Source of the DNA: Pseudeuparius sepicola
Taxonomy: Eukaryota > Arthropoda > Insecta > Coleoptera > Anthribidae
DNA: 64,000 nucleotides
Reading direction: 5' to 3'
Assembly (NCBI GenBank): GCA_963920635.1
Contig: OY987307.1
Coordinates: 19,669,735-19,733,734, forward strand
Part shown: piece after piece, positions 1 to 11,334 of the stretch
Layout: every line of letters begins with the position of its first letter
Position numbering within the stretch: position 1 is the first letter of the stretch
Translations under genes and position numbers: made by a program
Notes under the pieces: generated by a model
Told to the model about the DNA's origin: nothing
The model's input: the letters and a program-made list of their open reading frames with translations, nothing else
Databases searched by the model: none

Positions 1-629
1 GGTTTGCAGTTACCCTTATAACTTTGCCTGTAATGGTGTTAGTAATATTTCATGGGATTTAGATATCAGACGCCTACTTCCATCTCTGTTTAACTATTGT
101 TGAGCGCCTATCCTTTCCACTCACTTCAAAATGTTATGGTTGGGCATGTCACAGGGCATGTGAATATTTTTGCTACGTATAAATAGATGTTTCGCTAAGC
201 ATACTTGAAATTGTGTGTGGCAAGAAAATTTTTCCGCAAATATGAACAATATACCTTCAAAAAATTCACGGGACTTCGAAATAAGTACTCCTAAATAAGC
301 AAGGTTGTTTGCTTAAAAAAAAACTTATTTTTTTTTTATTTGCAAAAATTACGAGAAAAAAGTTTAAAAAAATATGCCCGTGTCACATAAAAGAATATTT
401 TGTTAAAATTTCCGCGGAATAAAATAAAATATGCTAATAAATTTCGTAACTGTGGGTCGTGTCGATTCTGTTCTATATTTGCATCATGGCGTCTCTTAGT
501 AGATTAACCTTAAAAGCTTTGGCGACAATGATATCACTTAGAGTAACGTTACATAAAATGAAACAATGCTATAAACCTTCTGTAGTATTTTTTTATAAAA
601 CTATAAGTTTCCTATATATATCCTTAGGT
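1..629. other. AT-rich intergenic DNA, nothing recognised
   Basis: No reading frame, RNA or repeat that I can support. Short A and T runs lie around 315-365. The next recognisable feature is the tandem repeat that begins at 630. Confidence 0.5.
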
Positions 630-749
630 AATATAACGCTACCAATAGTGTTACTATAAAACCAAAGGTAATATAATGCGACCAGTAGTGTTACTATAAA
701 ACCAAAGGTAATATAATGCTACCAGTAGTGTTACTATAAAACCAAAGTT
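630..749. repeat. 40-bp tandem repeat, three copies
   Basis: Three consecutive units start at 630, 670 and 710. The shared core is aatataatgc followed by accagtagtgttactataaa and accaaaggt. Unit 1 differs from units 2 and 3 at a few bases, so the array is fairly young. No function is apparent. Confidence 0.9.
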
Positions 750-1640
750 ATTTTAAAGACTTCTCGGAGATGTAGGGCTGCAATAATTTCATAACCTTCG
801 GTAGATAACCCGTTAAACACTAATTTTTACGTTCTGAACTAAATTTGTGTTTGTTTTTGTTTTTAATATAGGTATGTGTCACTAGCGCATGGGGCTCATT
901 TATACCGGTGGATAGATCGACAATGATTTTCAATTTATTTTAACCCGTTTCACTTTTACACAGTTTCAAACAATTTCTTCTCATTAACAACACATACTTC
1001 ACTTATTTTTACCCTCCTCCTGTTAGGTATACATTTTTCATTCGTTTTTCAATATAATGCTCTTCATCATGCAGGTATCAACAATAATAAGTGCTTAATC
1101 AGCCATCTTTAAAATGAAAACATTTTTGTATAAGAGTAATTTATATCACTAAAAGTTGTAAAAGCCTATAAAGGTTATTTTGGTACGAAATTAGCAACCA
1201 AAAGGTATATAATGTGTTCAGTAAAACACAATTAGCTCCAGGGTTTTATAGAAGTAATTAGGAATGCTGTTATATAACTCGGGAAATCATAGTTTTATAA
1301 TATAGGTATTGGAAACTCAAACATGTTATATATCTTGTAGTAACGGTCACTCCAAGTGCTACAAAATGGCGTTGGAAACATTTGCACCACTTAGTTATAA
1401 CCCTAGTACCTATATTGATATTATATAACCCTTATAAACTCCAGTTGGTGGAGGTGATAACTGGTTCCTTTCATATAAAACTCCGAAACATTTATATGAC
1501 ATTTATATAACTAGGTATCACATGTGGTAACGAAAAATGTTTATTGGGATGTACAAGGTTATTCATATAACATTCTACCCCTCGTTCTACCCCCTTTAAC
1601 TTTTTTGTTTTTAATTGCATATTGCAATTATAGTAAAATT
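750..1640. other. AT-rich DNA with repeated ttatataac words
   Basis: No gene recognised. From about 1190 onward the words gttatataac, ttatataact and close variants recur (near 1270, 1330, 1425 and 1500). They run into the dispersed repeat at 1642. They may be the worn interior of an unidentified element. Confidence 0.4.
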
Positions 1641-1641
1641 T

Positions 1642-1705
1642 TTGGAAACTGTTATATAATTTTGGTGTTATAAATTCTGTATCGGGGTATCTTAAAATGG
1701 CTACC
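1642..1705 (+). repeat. dispersed repeat, copy 1 (copy 2 at 2781-2848)
   Basis: About 65 bases ending in tcggggtatcttaaaatggc recur almost unchanged at 2781-2848 in the same orientation. The two copies differ by a few substitutions and a small insertion (gttatataat versus gttagatatataat). The rest of the surrounding DNA does not match, so this is a fragment of a dispersed element rather than a long segmental duplication. Confidence 0.8.
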
Positions 1706-2094
1706 ACAAACATTAAATTTGGAAAATATTACTTTCAAACGTAATTTATTGCTATAATTTAATCAACCACAGTTCACAAAAAACTAATTTTTTATTTTTA
1801 TGTAATAAATATAAGCAATTAAAAACTGCATAATTCAAACCATTCTTGTAACGCGCCCTCCTTGGTTGTGACGTCAAGTAGCTCGTTGGTGGTGGCGCCT
1901 CTGGTGGGTGGCGGCACCATGTATCAACTAATATGGGCGGCACATGTATAGAAACTACAGCACCACGCAAGCTTTGCTTAGAAAGATCAACGAGAACGTC
2001 CTATCCTTGTCTATCCATCTTAATAATATAGTCTATCTCAGTCTTGATATTGTTGATAATGTTTGAAAAGAGCGTGCTGTATTAAATAGTTATT

Positions 2095-2212
2095 TACATT
2101 GCGAGATGCGTAAGCACACTTTTTTGGCCGAGGAGGTTGTTTAACGCCCGTGTTGCCTCGGGTCTTAAAACTCTCTGCGAGGCCAAAAAGAGCTTACACA
2201 TCGAGCAATGTA
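2095..2212. repeat. 118-bp imperfect hairpin (MITE-like)
   Basis: The left arm, from tacattgcgagatgcgtaagc, pairs with the right arm gcttacacatcgagcaatgta. Further inward ttttttggccgagg pairs with gcgaggccaaaaag, and gtttaacgcccg faces cgggtcttaaaac at the tip. Nearly the whole segment therefore folds on itself. It is richer in GC than its surroundings. I read it as a miniature inverted-repeat element; a structured RNA cannot be excluded. Confidence 0.7.
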
Positions 2213-2780
2213 CTACATTTTCCCTGCTACTGACAATTTTATATTAGGTAGGTAAGTACTTTGAATTTAAATACACTGTGGAGTAGATTGTGAGTAATAA
2301 TCTTCATAATAACAATTGTCCAATTATTACTAAAAATGATAATCAGTGATAAATATAAAAGGTAGAATGCAGAGATAATTAAAAAAATCTTCTCACCATT
2401 CAGTTAAAGTAGTGTTTGTTAAATTTAAACTATTAGGGGAGGGGGTTCTTATTTTTGACCTACATCAGATCCCACTGGAAATGGGTCGCCGAACTGTGTA
2501 TTTTGACCTTCAATTTCCATTCTTCCTTCTCTAATTCTGTGTGGCTGTCACTCCTGTCACAGCCTTCCGGTCGATCGAGCGGTGTGACGTCTCAACCATT
2601 CCCGCGCTTTTCGTGTCTTTTCAAATGAATAGCTTGCGGTCACAACTTTAATTATTTATTGCAAATTAAATATTACGTTTTGAGGGCTGATATTTGGATG
2701 TGCTATTTCTATAGATAGGCAAATATATTAAAGAAATAAAAAATTGTTCAAGTTCCCCATTATCTATTGTTTTGATTGTT

Positions 2781-2848
2781 TCAGAAACTGTTAGATATAT
2801 AATTTTGGTGTTATAAACTCTGTATCGGGGTATCTTAAAATGGCTAGC
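2781..2848 (+). repeat. dispersed repeat, copy 2
   Basis: Direct-orientation partner of 1642-1705; it ends in the same cggggtatcttaaaatggct segment. Confidence 0.8.
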
Positions 2849-2914
2849 AATTATTGCTGCGATTGTTTCAGTTTTAGCTTTGAAATCTTTGCTTCGGTTA
2901 TACCTTAAAACATA

Positions 2915-3480
2915 CAGGGTGTTTCATTAAGGGTGAAGAGGTACCCCATATCTCAGGAATTAATAGTCCTAGAGCTTTGGGGAAAAAATCTTCTTAACTA
3001 ACGTGGCCACGAAAAATCGCTGAAAAAATATTTTTAAATTCGTAGATCGAAAAAAAAAAAAAGACTAATAAAGGTATATCAAAAATAATTTTATTGCACT
3101 CGTCAGAAAATTCTGAACAATTTTTTTTAAGGATTTTTTGCTCTAGCTCTTCAAATAGAGGTGAAACGGGCGGATAAACCTTGACTTGAAAAAATGCTGC
3201 TAACTCCGGTTTGGATTAAACGAATTTGTCGAATTTGGGCTTGTTAAAGAGCGTCCCTTCTTCTATCAAATGATTGTCCAGTAAAGTCATTCACCGCTAT
3301 AGAGGGCGCAATTTGAAAAATTTCCCTTTTATTAGAATTTTCTCCGAAATTTTAAATGCAGTGACATATTTATTCTGTTATAATCGAAAAGTAGATTAAA
3401 TTTACAATAAAAAAATACCCAAGGTTCAAATCGATATCTTCATTAGTTTCGGAGTTATCGCCAAAAGAATAATTATTAAC
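2915..3480. mobile_element. mariner-like element end or MITE fragment
   Basis: The sequence opens ta-cagggtgtttcattaag, the style of end seen on the Tc1/mariner-type elements elsewhere in this window (42461, 48712). The non-coding DNA that follows resembles the long untranslated arms of those elements. I do not find the matching right end, so the extent is a guess. Confidence 0.35.
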
Positions 3481-4690
3481 ATGTTATTTGAAAGAAGAAG
3501 GTAGGTATTTGTTGTCAAAGATTTCCGTGGTCAAGCATGCCATGAAATAAATAAAGATCTGCTTGAGCTTTTCGTGAATTGCTATTTTTCTCTCTTATTA
3601 TTCCGTTAAACGTATTTCTAATTTACATAGCTTACCTGTGGTATCGATATGAAATTATCTCGGAATTCATCTAGTAAGCCATGAAACAAAATCGTAGATG
3701 CAGAGAGGTTGTTAACAGTCGTGGTGGTATTACTATTTATTAATTACCTATATTTAATGTTTGCTTTATTGTTGCTAATTATATGTTGCAAAAACATGCA
3801 TAATTTTTTTTTCTGGAAACAATTTAAATTTTCTTAATTCTTTTGTGAATTTTGACACATAAAGTCTACATAGAGTACAGCTACAGATAATATAAAAATA
3901 AATAACAGGAAATTGTGTTTTAATTCATAATTTTTATCCTTGTCCCTTAAATTCTTTTGATGTGTGTATTATTGAATCGTCTTATTAGCGTCTTAATATG
4001 TTTTATATACCAATAGTTGAAATTCGTAAAATATTGATTTTCCCAGACGATCACAATATTCGGCAACGCCGCAGCCGAAGCACGGTCAACTCTTTTATGT
4101 GTTTCGATTTGTATAGGTCATATACCTATAGCAACCTATACCACACAAGAGAGACGTCCGACCGGGGGAATAACTTGGCGGCCATTTTTACCCCTAATTG
4201 AGGCGGGAAATTTGAAATAATTTATACGGGTGGGCTCCATAAATAATGTAATGTCTTGGTTGTCGTTTTTGTAAAATGGAAATTATTTAATTCAAAGCAC
4301 AACATAGGTCCACTATTGTTGGTTTTAATTTTAGATTAATGCATTCGGGAAACGAAGCAGTTAAATAGGTCGAGAAATTGTACAACTTAATCAAAACAAT
4401 ATTTTAATCATCATAAGGAGAATTAATATAATTATTATTGTACATTACACTTTATACAACAGCTACATTATAAATACTTGCAAAAATATGAAAATATTTT
4501 TAATTACCTAACATTTTCATACACTATTACTTGGTAGGTATAATTATTTCTTTGAATACTTTTAATAATAATAATAAACTATTTTCCAGGAACATATCTA
4601 TACCTGTTTCTGAATTTTTAGACAGCTTGTTTTATTCCTTAGAGCTTTTTATTTTTGTTTGTTTAAAAAATACAAGCAAAAGAAAACTTG
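3481..4690. other. AT-rich DNA, nothing recognised
   Basis: No coding or RNA signal that I can support. A short GC-rich patch near 4055-4200 contains ggcaacgccgca, a word that recurs near 44,060 and, inverted, near 46,710. Confidence 0.4.
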
Positions 4691-4703
4691 GTAACTTCAA
4701 CTT

Positions 4704-5154
4704 CTACCACTTTAATCTTTGCTTCGAAAATGAAAGTGAAGTGATTTTTAATACGCTCTTCTTCGATAAGCTTAAATAATTTTGCTGGCGGTGATCTGCG
4801 CAGTTAACAGGTTTACTTGTTGCTGTTGTTTGCATTTCTTCGGTTAATTCTATTTGCTCCAGAAATGCGGCTCTCTTCGTCGTATCGAGAATTACAATGT
4901 CTCCATTTTCCCTATCTCCCCGAGTTATTTCTTGAACTTCTTCTTGAATATTATAGTCGATGACACCTAGAGTACTAAGCCACTTTCTAAATTTAGTTTC
5001 TTCTCTTGAAAACCTAAAAATCAGTAAGAAATCAGAAAATATCGATAAGAAAAAAAATATTATTTGGCAAAAAATTATACCTATTTACTTACCTAGGGAA
5101 TGCAATTTCACAATCTGGATGTAAAAGCCTCTTTGCATTTTTGCACCAGATCAT
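4704..5154 (-). CDS. small two-exon gene model, unknown protein (123 aa)
   Basis: Exon 1 is 5154-5093 on the minus strand and starts with ATG (MIWCKNAK...). It ends at a strong donor, TAG|GTAAGT. A 79-base intron follows, and exon 2 begins at 5013 after the acceptor gatttttag. Joining the exons keeps the frame exactly and gives 123 codons to a TAG at 4704. The product is hydrophilic and mixed in charge, with ETKFRKWLSTLGV early on, an acidic middle (EEVQEITRGDREN) and a basic tail. I recognise no family. The frame stays open upstream of the ATG until near 5210, so an earlier exon is possible. It lies just upstream of, and divergent from, the THAP transposase relic at 5881. It could be an accessory protein of that element or an exon of a host gene; I cannot tell which. 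The splice-consistent frame is what I see directly; that it is expressed is inference. Confidence 0.45.
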
Positions 5155-5499
5155 GTTTTTATCTCGTAAATATGAGAACGAAAAGCTATCAACCGTACAA
5201 AAGAAAAAAATCGCGATTAAAAACTAAAAACGCATCTCTCATCAAAAAAAGCATGTCACGGTGACTTTTATGATTTTACCGGCGCCTTCAAAAAGTATAA
5301 TGCAATTTCATTTATACTGTATACAACAATTTAAACAAGGAATAAGGTAGCCACCATTCAAACTGTCAAAATAGGGTTAAAAATGGCGGCGAATTCCATC
5401 TCTTTTCGTTCCCTTGCCGTGCGCAATAGGGCCAAAAGCGGTATATGTTAATATACAGGTATATGGTCTAGGTGCACATTCGAGGTTATATTGTTTCCT

Positions 5500-5592
5500 A
5501 GCAAGAGCCAAGAACGGTAGACGCACAGGATTGCTCGATCTCGTAAGCGTAATGTTCGCCAGTCGGCAGATGGGTGTGACGTCAGCGCTAGA
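5500..5592 (-). repeat. inverted-repeat arm (partner 7361-7440)
   Basis: The reverse complement of this segment matches 7361-7440 at both ends: gtctagcg-tgacgtcac, then gatcgagca-tcctgtgc and gtctaccgttctt. The middle differs in length. The two arms face each other across the THAP/DDE relic and the Harbinger-type 3' end, and each holds a TGACGTCA palindrome. Confidence 0.75.
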
Positions 5593-5880
5593 CTAACGGT
5601 GTTATTTGTACATCAGCGGTGCGGGTTTTGACGCGGGTTTTGACTGTGTTTTCTTTATTTTATGTAACCTGTTTTTAGTTTTCAATCTATTATTGAATAT
5701 TTATACTAAATTAGTACCATCTTGCTTAGTATTAAAAACGTAAAAACTAATATATTTTGTCAAATTATCTCTCTAATATCGAATGTTTTGTGCCATTATA
5801 GGTACTTATATTTTATCATTTTATCATTTTAAATACACTTTACCCTATACTTTATTTTTATTATTTATTTAGAATACATT

Positions 5881-6506
5881 ATGACAGGAACGAGGTGTGC
5901 TGTTTATAGTTGTAATACAACTTACGCTTTAAAAAAAGCAGGCGAAAATATTATGTTCCATACCTTCCCCAAGTCAAAAGAAATGGTTTCACAAACGATT
6001 AGGAGAGCATGGGTGGCAAGATGTAAAAGAATGGACAGTTTCAACCCTAACAACAGTCATATTTGTTCTCGTCATTTTACGGAAAATGACTATGAAAGAG
6101 ATTTACAGAGTGAACTGCTAGGTAAAAGAGTTTAACCTTTCCATCTTCATCCAAAGCTTCTTTAACTAAAGAAGAGTAGTTGAAAATGCATTTGGCATTT
6201 TAGCCAAACGATTTAGAGTTTTTTGACTAAAATTAATTTGAATGTGGAAAAAGTGCAAACCATAACATTGGCATGTTGCACATTACATAATTTTTGAGAC
6301 CCGAATGTCCTACTTCCATCCTAGAAGAGCTTGATAAAGACTATATATTTCAATTTGGACTTTCTTACCAAACATGCTCACCAAGACATGCTTGCGTTGC
6401 TGAACAAGAGGAGTTTTGTGATTATTTCGTGAATGAGGGAGCTGTGCCTTGGCAGCGGAATACATATATAAAACATATTGTAACATTTCACACACTTTTT
6501 ATCTAA
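5881..6506 (+). pseudogene. THAP domain plus DDE_4 (Harbinger/ISL2EU-like) transposase relic
   Basis: The frame opens at ATG 5881 and reads an 84-residue THAP zinc-finger start: CAVYSC near residue 6, the conserved tryptophan in RRAW and CSRHF near residue 60. It stops at 6135. From 6173 a shifted frame reads VVENAFGILAKRFRVF, the segment around the last catalytic acid of DDE_4 transposases. A second piece (6241-6295) gives TLACCTLHNF. A third frame (6294-6506) ends EEFCDYFVNEGAVPWQ, the usual C-terminal tail of PIF/Harbinger transposases. The central catalytic region between THAP and ENAFG is missing and stops and frameshifts separate the pieces, so it is dead. THAP joined to DDE_4 resembles the ISL2EU/Harbinger group; this assignment rests on motifs I read, not on a search. 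A second copy of the tail lies at 53245-53340 on the other strand. Confidence 0.8.
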
Positions 6507-6599
6507 GTATATTGTCTTTAAAACTATGTACTCTTCTCTTTCTCGTCTAATGCCTCAAACAAAACTAGTATCAAAATATAACCTTTTCTTGTGTTCAAA

Positions 6600-6806
6600 T
6601 TTTCAATGTTAGTACTCCTGGAGTTCACGCAAAACTTGACGGAAAATAGGACATGCTCTAATCCGTGAAGTAACTTCATGAAGAAATTCATGAATTAATT
6701 CATGAAGAAATTGCCAGTGTAATACACGACTTTTTATAATAATTTGCCCTTGAAGTGACTTCATGAATTAATTCATGAAGAAATTGTCAATGTAAAACAG
6801 GCATCA
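6600..6806 (+). mobile_element. 3' terminal region of the THAP/Harbinger element
   Basis: The segment ends ttcatgaagaaattgtcaat-gtaaaacagg, and its reverse complement is found at 52754 onward in the second copy. Two nested inverted words, ttcatgaattaattcatgaa and gccagtgtaatacacgactt, recur in both copies. The matching 5' end (cctgttttacattgac) is not present upstream of 5881, so this copy is truncated. Confidence 0.75.
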
Positions 6807-7043
6807 CAGAGTGTGTACCAGTACAGGTGCAATAAGACCAAATGTCAAGTCCTATAAGCGCCTTTTATCGAACCTTTTGTGAAACATAATTTTCATAGTG
6901 TTTATTAAGAGTATACTCGTAATAAATTGAAACTAAAATTTGGCATACATTATTTTTAATATTAATTTATAAAATAATATCGCAAAAGATTAGTATTATA
7001 CTTACCGTCTTTCAAACGTTCAAAATACTTTGTATAATAATAA

Positions 7044-7145
7044 TATTTTATATTTGCCTCAGCCAGAGGCCTCGGCAACTAAATTCCACATGAGTCATAA
7101 AAAGTTAAACTTCAGTGCCTTGGTACATAAATAACTATTTTCGAA
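7044..7145 (-). repeat. R-family terminal hairpin segment (copy 1)
   Basis: Carries gcctcagccagaggcctcgg, then ccacatgagtcataaaaagt and cttcagtgccttggtacata. The same block is found at 15620-15712, at 57519-57590 and, as a double-sided palindrome, at 60344-60478. Only one arm and the GC-rich centre are kept here. Confidence 0.8.
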
Positions 7146-7360
7146 ATTTTCTTCTATGCAATTATTCCATATATTGGCAATTTTATAAATTAATCCCTTA
7201 GTCTTGATACATTCTAAGTAAAAAATAAAAGTTCTCTGTACTCGTAATAGTGTATAAAAATCAAAGGATTGGCAAAAGTAGCTCAAAAACACAGAACATC
7301 CACAGAAAACCCACCCTTTCTATATTTTGAACGGTAGCTCCCGGCGCGCTTAGCAGATAG

Positions 7361-7440
7361 CAGTCTAGCGGTGACGTCACGCCGGCGGAGAGATTTGCCC
7401 GATCGAGCAGTCCTGTGCGTCTACCGTTCTTGAGCAAGAG
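7361..7440 (+). repeat. inverted-repeat arm (partner 5500-5592)
   Basis: Partner of the arm described at 5500. It contains the palindrome gtgacgtcac and leads straight into the GC-rich island. Confidence 0.75.
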
Positions 7441-7469
7441 CGAAGCGAGTGCAGACGTGCTGTTTCAAC

Positions 7470-7740
7470 TCGTCGAAAGTTATTGCTCTAGTTGTATTTT
7501 GTCCGGGGACCTGCCGTCCGGTCCCCGGGCGCCAGGCGCCGGTCTGCTCGGGAGGCCGCAAGGGCCTTATCGCGGCGGCCGCATCTCGGGCGGCGGCGGC
7601 ATATTTCGGTCGTGTCAAAGGCGGCCGTCAGGGGCGGTCCGGAGTTGTCGTCTTCAGGGACCGCGGGGAATCATCGCCAGACTCGATTGTTGTTTGCGGA
7701 CGCATCCGAACAGAATAAACAAAATGCGAATTTAAGAACA
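7470..7740. promoter_or_regulatory. GC- and CpG-rich island 1
   Basis: About 270 bases packed with CpG (ccgtccggtccccgggcgcc, cggcggccgcatctcgggcg) inside AT-rich DNA. Reading frames of 65-106 codons exist in several overlapping frames, as expected for GC-rich DNA, and none is convincing. An aataaa follows near 7715. It could be a promoter, a 5' exon or a conserved non-coding element; transcription is not shown by the sequence. Confidence 0.4.
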
Positions 7741-7800
7741 CGCCATATCTGTTTTAGAAGCTCTGCATGAATCGAAAATTGACAGTCATTCGATTCAAAG

Positions 7801-9241
7801 CAGTGGCGTGTCCAGAAATTGTGTCTGGGGGGGGGGGGTTCGGGGGTTAAGCGAATGGAGGTTTAGGGGAGGGAGAATGGGAGGGGAGGGAGAAAAATCT
7901 AAGACTGGTATATAGTTAAAAAATATACTAAAAATTAAAAAAAAACTGTTCTTAAAAAGGAACAAAACTGATTTTAACAAACCTACAATCCAAAATCAAG
8001 TTTTCGTTTTTTGGATTTGGACTTGGACTAAGAGTTCCGACTACTATCCGACCTGAAAACATCCCATATAGCTTCTAATATTTTTTGTATATACAAAATA
8101 AGTTCCTAATGTGCAAAAAATATTCCCCCATATTTATAAAACATTGTTACAATATTTTACGAAATATGTTCAGTAAGTGCTTAATATAACCAAGATATTT
8201 GTTAAGCGCAGATACAAATATATTAGATGAATGTCCAAATTATGTATATTTCCACAATATCTTGTGTAAAATATTCCTAGCTTAGTGGTTCTTATAAATA
8301 TTTACAAATTGAACATTTAACTTAAGTACATTACAGGCACCTTAGGAATCTGCAATTTTGGAATATTGCTGGAACATGTTAAATAGTATATTATACAGCA
8401 AATATCTTATGAATGGTCACAAATTGCTGTATATAAGACATTCACGATATACTTATCTTATCAATGTTCACGAGTGGCGATAACTGGAATATCATGACGT
8501 CACCGAGATTCTAGCTTACACTATTTGTAGCTAATATTTCCAAGTACGTCGATGGCTCAGTTGGCCAGAGCGTTGAACTTGTAAATCGATGGTCGTAGGT
8601 TCGAACCCTGCACCCGGCGTTAGCGTTTTTTGTATTTTATAATTTACACGTGAATATTAAATGGATTTACATAGAACATACAAAAACGCTTCTGAAGTTC
8701 TTCAGTGAATATTTGTGGATATTTATAATACGTGAAATAGTACCTTCAAAAGGCAAACACCTGAATGTTGCTTGAATGTTCAGATAATGTTTCTACAGTT
8801 TTTATGAATATTCCTACAATATGCATGTGCTCTGAAAAAATATTATCAGAATATTCCGCCAATGTAATTTTGCTATATGGGATTAGCCTCGCGACACCGC
8901 GGCGAGTTATTTTCCCGAAAGCCTGTTTGCCCCGAGTTCCGATTGACCCCAGCGCAGCGTCCCGATTCGACGTATTTGATCATCTGTATACTGTACCCCT
9001 ACCCCTGTAGCTACGCCGCAGAAGGGGAATTGTACAGTGCAATTATTATCATTATCCGAATATCCGCTTTTAGACTAAAAAGTGTGCATTTGTTTTAACT
9101 CATAAAAGGTAGTTTAGTAGAGTAGTTTTTCGGTTTTTCTTTTGTTTTCCATTTTTTTTCTTCACTTTTCGTTTGAAAATTTAACCTGCTTGGGGGGGGG
9201 GAGTGAACCCCCGAAACCCCCCCCCCATGGGCACGCCACTG
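7801..9241. mobile_element. hAT element with perfect 8-bp target duplication
   Basis: The left end CAGTGGCGTGTCC matches the right end GGGCACGCCACTG in inverted orientation. The element is flanked on both sides by ATTCAAAG (7793-7800 and 9242-9249), the 8-bp duplication expected of hAT transposons. Both ends carry runs of G or C with a ttcggggg / ccccgaa motif. No transposase can be read in its 1441 bases, so it is non-autonomous. The interior is AT-rich and includes a tRNA-like segment at 8547-8620. Confidence 0.92.
8547..8620 (+). tRNA. tRNA-like / SINE head inside the hAT
   Basis: It has a perfect pol III A box (TGGCTCAGTTGG) and a B box (GGTTCGAACCC) at normal tRNA spacing, plus a good T arm. 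The 5' side of the acceptor stem (acgtcga) does not pair with the 3' side (acccggc), and the anticodon arm is weak. It is probably a tRNA pseudogene or the head of a tRNA-derived SINE rather than a working tRNA. The T arm closely matches that of 47984-48062. Confidence 0.5.
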
Positions 9242-9249
9242 ATTCAAAG

Positions 9250-10020
9250 CAATGCCATAACTTCATTGTTTTTGGTACAGCTCCCCCCAGTGATATTTTC
9301 AAGGTTTCTTTTTACCTACAGATAACATGGGCAGCATTTTGCAATCGAAACCTGAAGAAACCACAAAGCCGTAACGTGGTTTGTTGCGATCATTAAAAAA
9401 GTATATTTACAGGCTTTACAACACGTTTGCAAAATTATGCAAATTTTAGTTTCCATAGAAAGACTTCTTAAGGAAAATCTCAGACAAATAATAAACATAG
9501 ACTAATAATTCAATATAATACTAACCCTGCCAAGATAAAAAATGTTTAGTAAAATTTGTCTGTCAGTAATAGAAATCTAAAACAAAACAATGCAATGATT
9601 GCACCATTGCCAAACTTCTTCAGAAATTTATCTTGAACTTACAAAATAAATGTGTAACCAACTTTAAATAACATCAACTTGGAACAATTAGTTGATATCT
9701 ATAATCTACATATAGTAAAAATTTGGACAGTTATTACTTAACAGTTAATTTTACTGATTTTGTGAATTTACTGGTCGTATTGCTTATTCTGGCTAACGTG
9801 GCAACGTTGCACGAGCTCTTTGTGATCATTGCGCAATTGCTTTATTATGCCCCAACAGCTGATCCAGAGTTCGTTGAGATTTCACCGCTTTGTGTTGAAG
9901 TGTTTTGAGTGTTTACTTTTGCGTTATTCTTGTTTTTTGATGAGACTTTGGGGTTATTAGACAAAAGACATATACCTAGTTAAGTTAGTAATTAGTGAAT
10001 TAGTATAGTTTTAAGGACGA
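9250..10020. other. AT-rich DNA, nothing recognised
   Basis: No gene, RNA or element ends that I can support. A short GC-neutral stretch around 9770-9900 (caacgttgcacgagctcttt) stands out slightly but has no identifiable function. Confidence 0.4.
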
Positions 10021-10121
10021 TGGGAAGGGTAAACTGTTGGAATTGTTGCATAGGAAATGTAACATCTGGTTATTATAATGATGCAGGCTTAAGTGTGAAA
10101 TTTGTTGTTTTTGTTTTCAGT
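10020..10121 (+). CDS. possible first exon, about 33 codons
   Basis: An ATG in the context acgATGGGAAGGG opens a cysteine-rich peptide (MGRVNCWNCCIGN). The frame runs into tttgttttcag near 10,120, which looks like a splice acceptor rather than a donor. The opening vaguely resembles the start of THAP proteins. There is no donor site and no downstream exon that I can link, so this is weak. Confidence 0.15.
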
Positions 10122-10286
10122 AGGCATTTTTTATGTTGGCTGATTACAATGCAGACTTTAGGTTAGCCTATGTTTATTATTTGTCAGAGAGAAAAATAGT
10201 AACTGAGAAAAGATTTTTCATTTATTTTACCAATAAAAAATACCTGTTGGACAATGGATGGATGATATAAGAATAACGTAAACTTA

Positions 10287-11334
10287 CCAGTGCCTGACAC
10301 TTTAAGGATTAATTATTTATCAAATTTTAATCTATAAAAATCAATTTAGAGCGTATATTGATGATTCTTAATATGGAGTAAGTAGGAGACACATTACTGG
10401 AAATTACCAACAGCCCAAATAAAATCTGCAATATATTTTTTATAAACAATATTTAAAAATTTATATTTTTTTTATCCAGTAGCTGACATAGTGGATTTTG
10501 GCTAGACCATTAGCCTGAATCTGATAAGCCCAAAATCTGACACCCTATAAAAATTGTCACCGCAATTTTTAAAAAGGACAAATGATTATTGTATGTAGAA
10601 ATATTCATTTCTGAAACATCTAGTAACTTATTCTTGAGTAGAAAGCTTTGGGTTTCCAATTGTTATTTGTTCATAATATATCACAGAGGTCATTAAAAAT
10701 AATATTTGCTTTTATTCACCTTTTTTTTTTATTTTTCTATGATAATATTGACTCGCGTAAATGTATTCCCATTTTATTTAGCTGTTTTTTTTTATTTAAT
10801 ATTTTCTATCTATTTTCTATTCATTGTTCTTCTCTTCCCCTCCCCCTTTTCTTCTCCCTGTATTTTTCTTTTTTTTAATACTGTTTCTTCTCTTCCCCTG
10901 AAATGACAGACGGCATAAATTCTCTATAGAGTCGTTTCTTAACTATACATCTTTGAACTTATTTCGCATAATTTAATTTAATTTGACATGGTAAACTTGT
11001 AAAGATAGTAATAGTAGTTATTGGTCGTGTTCAGCACTTTCGACAAGAAGAAGACATAGCTCGGAATCGTTGAGTGACAAATCTATACATGTTTTGATGC
11101 TCTTGAAGACAGTACTCCAAGGTCTGCCATAGTCAGTGCCAAATGTAACCAATAGCTGACAAATTGTATAGCCAATGGCTGACAGGGGTGTCAGGTGTTG
11201 GAAATACTTAACCCATTGACGTGAAATTTGTACACCATTAGAAAGTTTATTGTTAGAGACTTTAGAGAGCATTTTTGCATGACACCTATGTCAGGCATTG
11301 GCTCAACATAAACATAATAAGCCAATAGCAGACA
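10287..11334. promoter_or_regulatory. cluster of CCARTRGCTGACA-like words
   Basis: Near-identical 13-base words occur at 10287, 10476, 11149, 11172 and 11322 on the plus strand and at 11189 and 11289 on the minus strand. Most have the form CCARTRGCTGACA, and TGTCAGGTGTTGG is a reverse-strand example. Five lie within 190 bases. TGCTGAC-type cores resemble Maf-family binding sites; that is an inference. Part of the segment (11018-11272, minus) is also an open frame of about 80 codons with no recognised domain. Confidence 0.4.

Noticed and set aside
10648..10906. Phenylalanine-rich small membrane protein
   Set aside because: Pure T-rich low-complexity DNA read in two overlapping frames.
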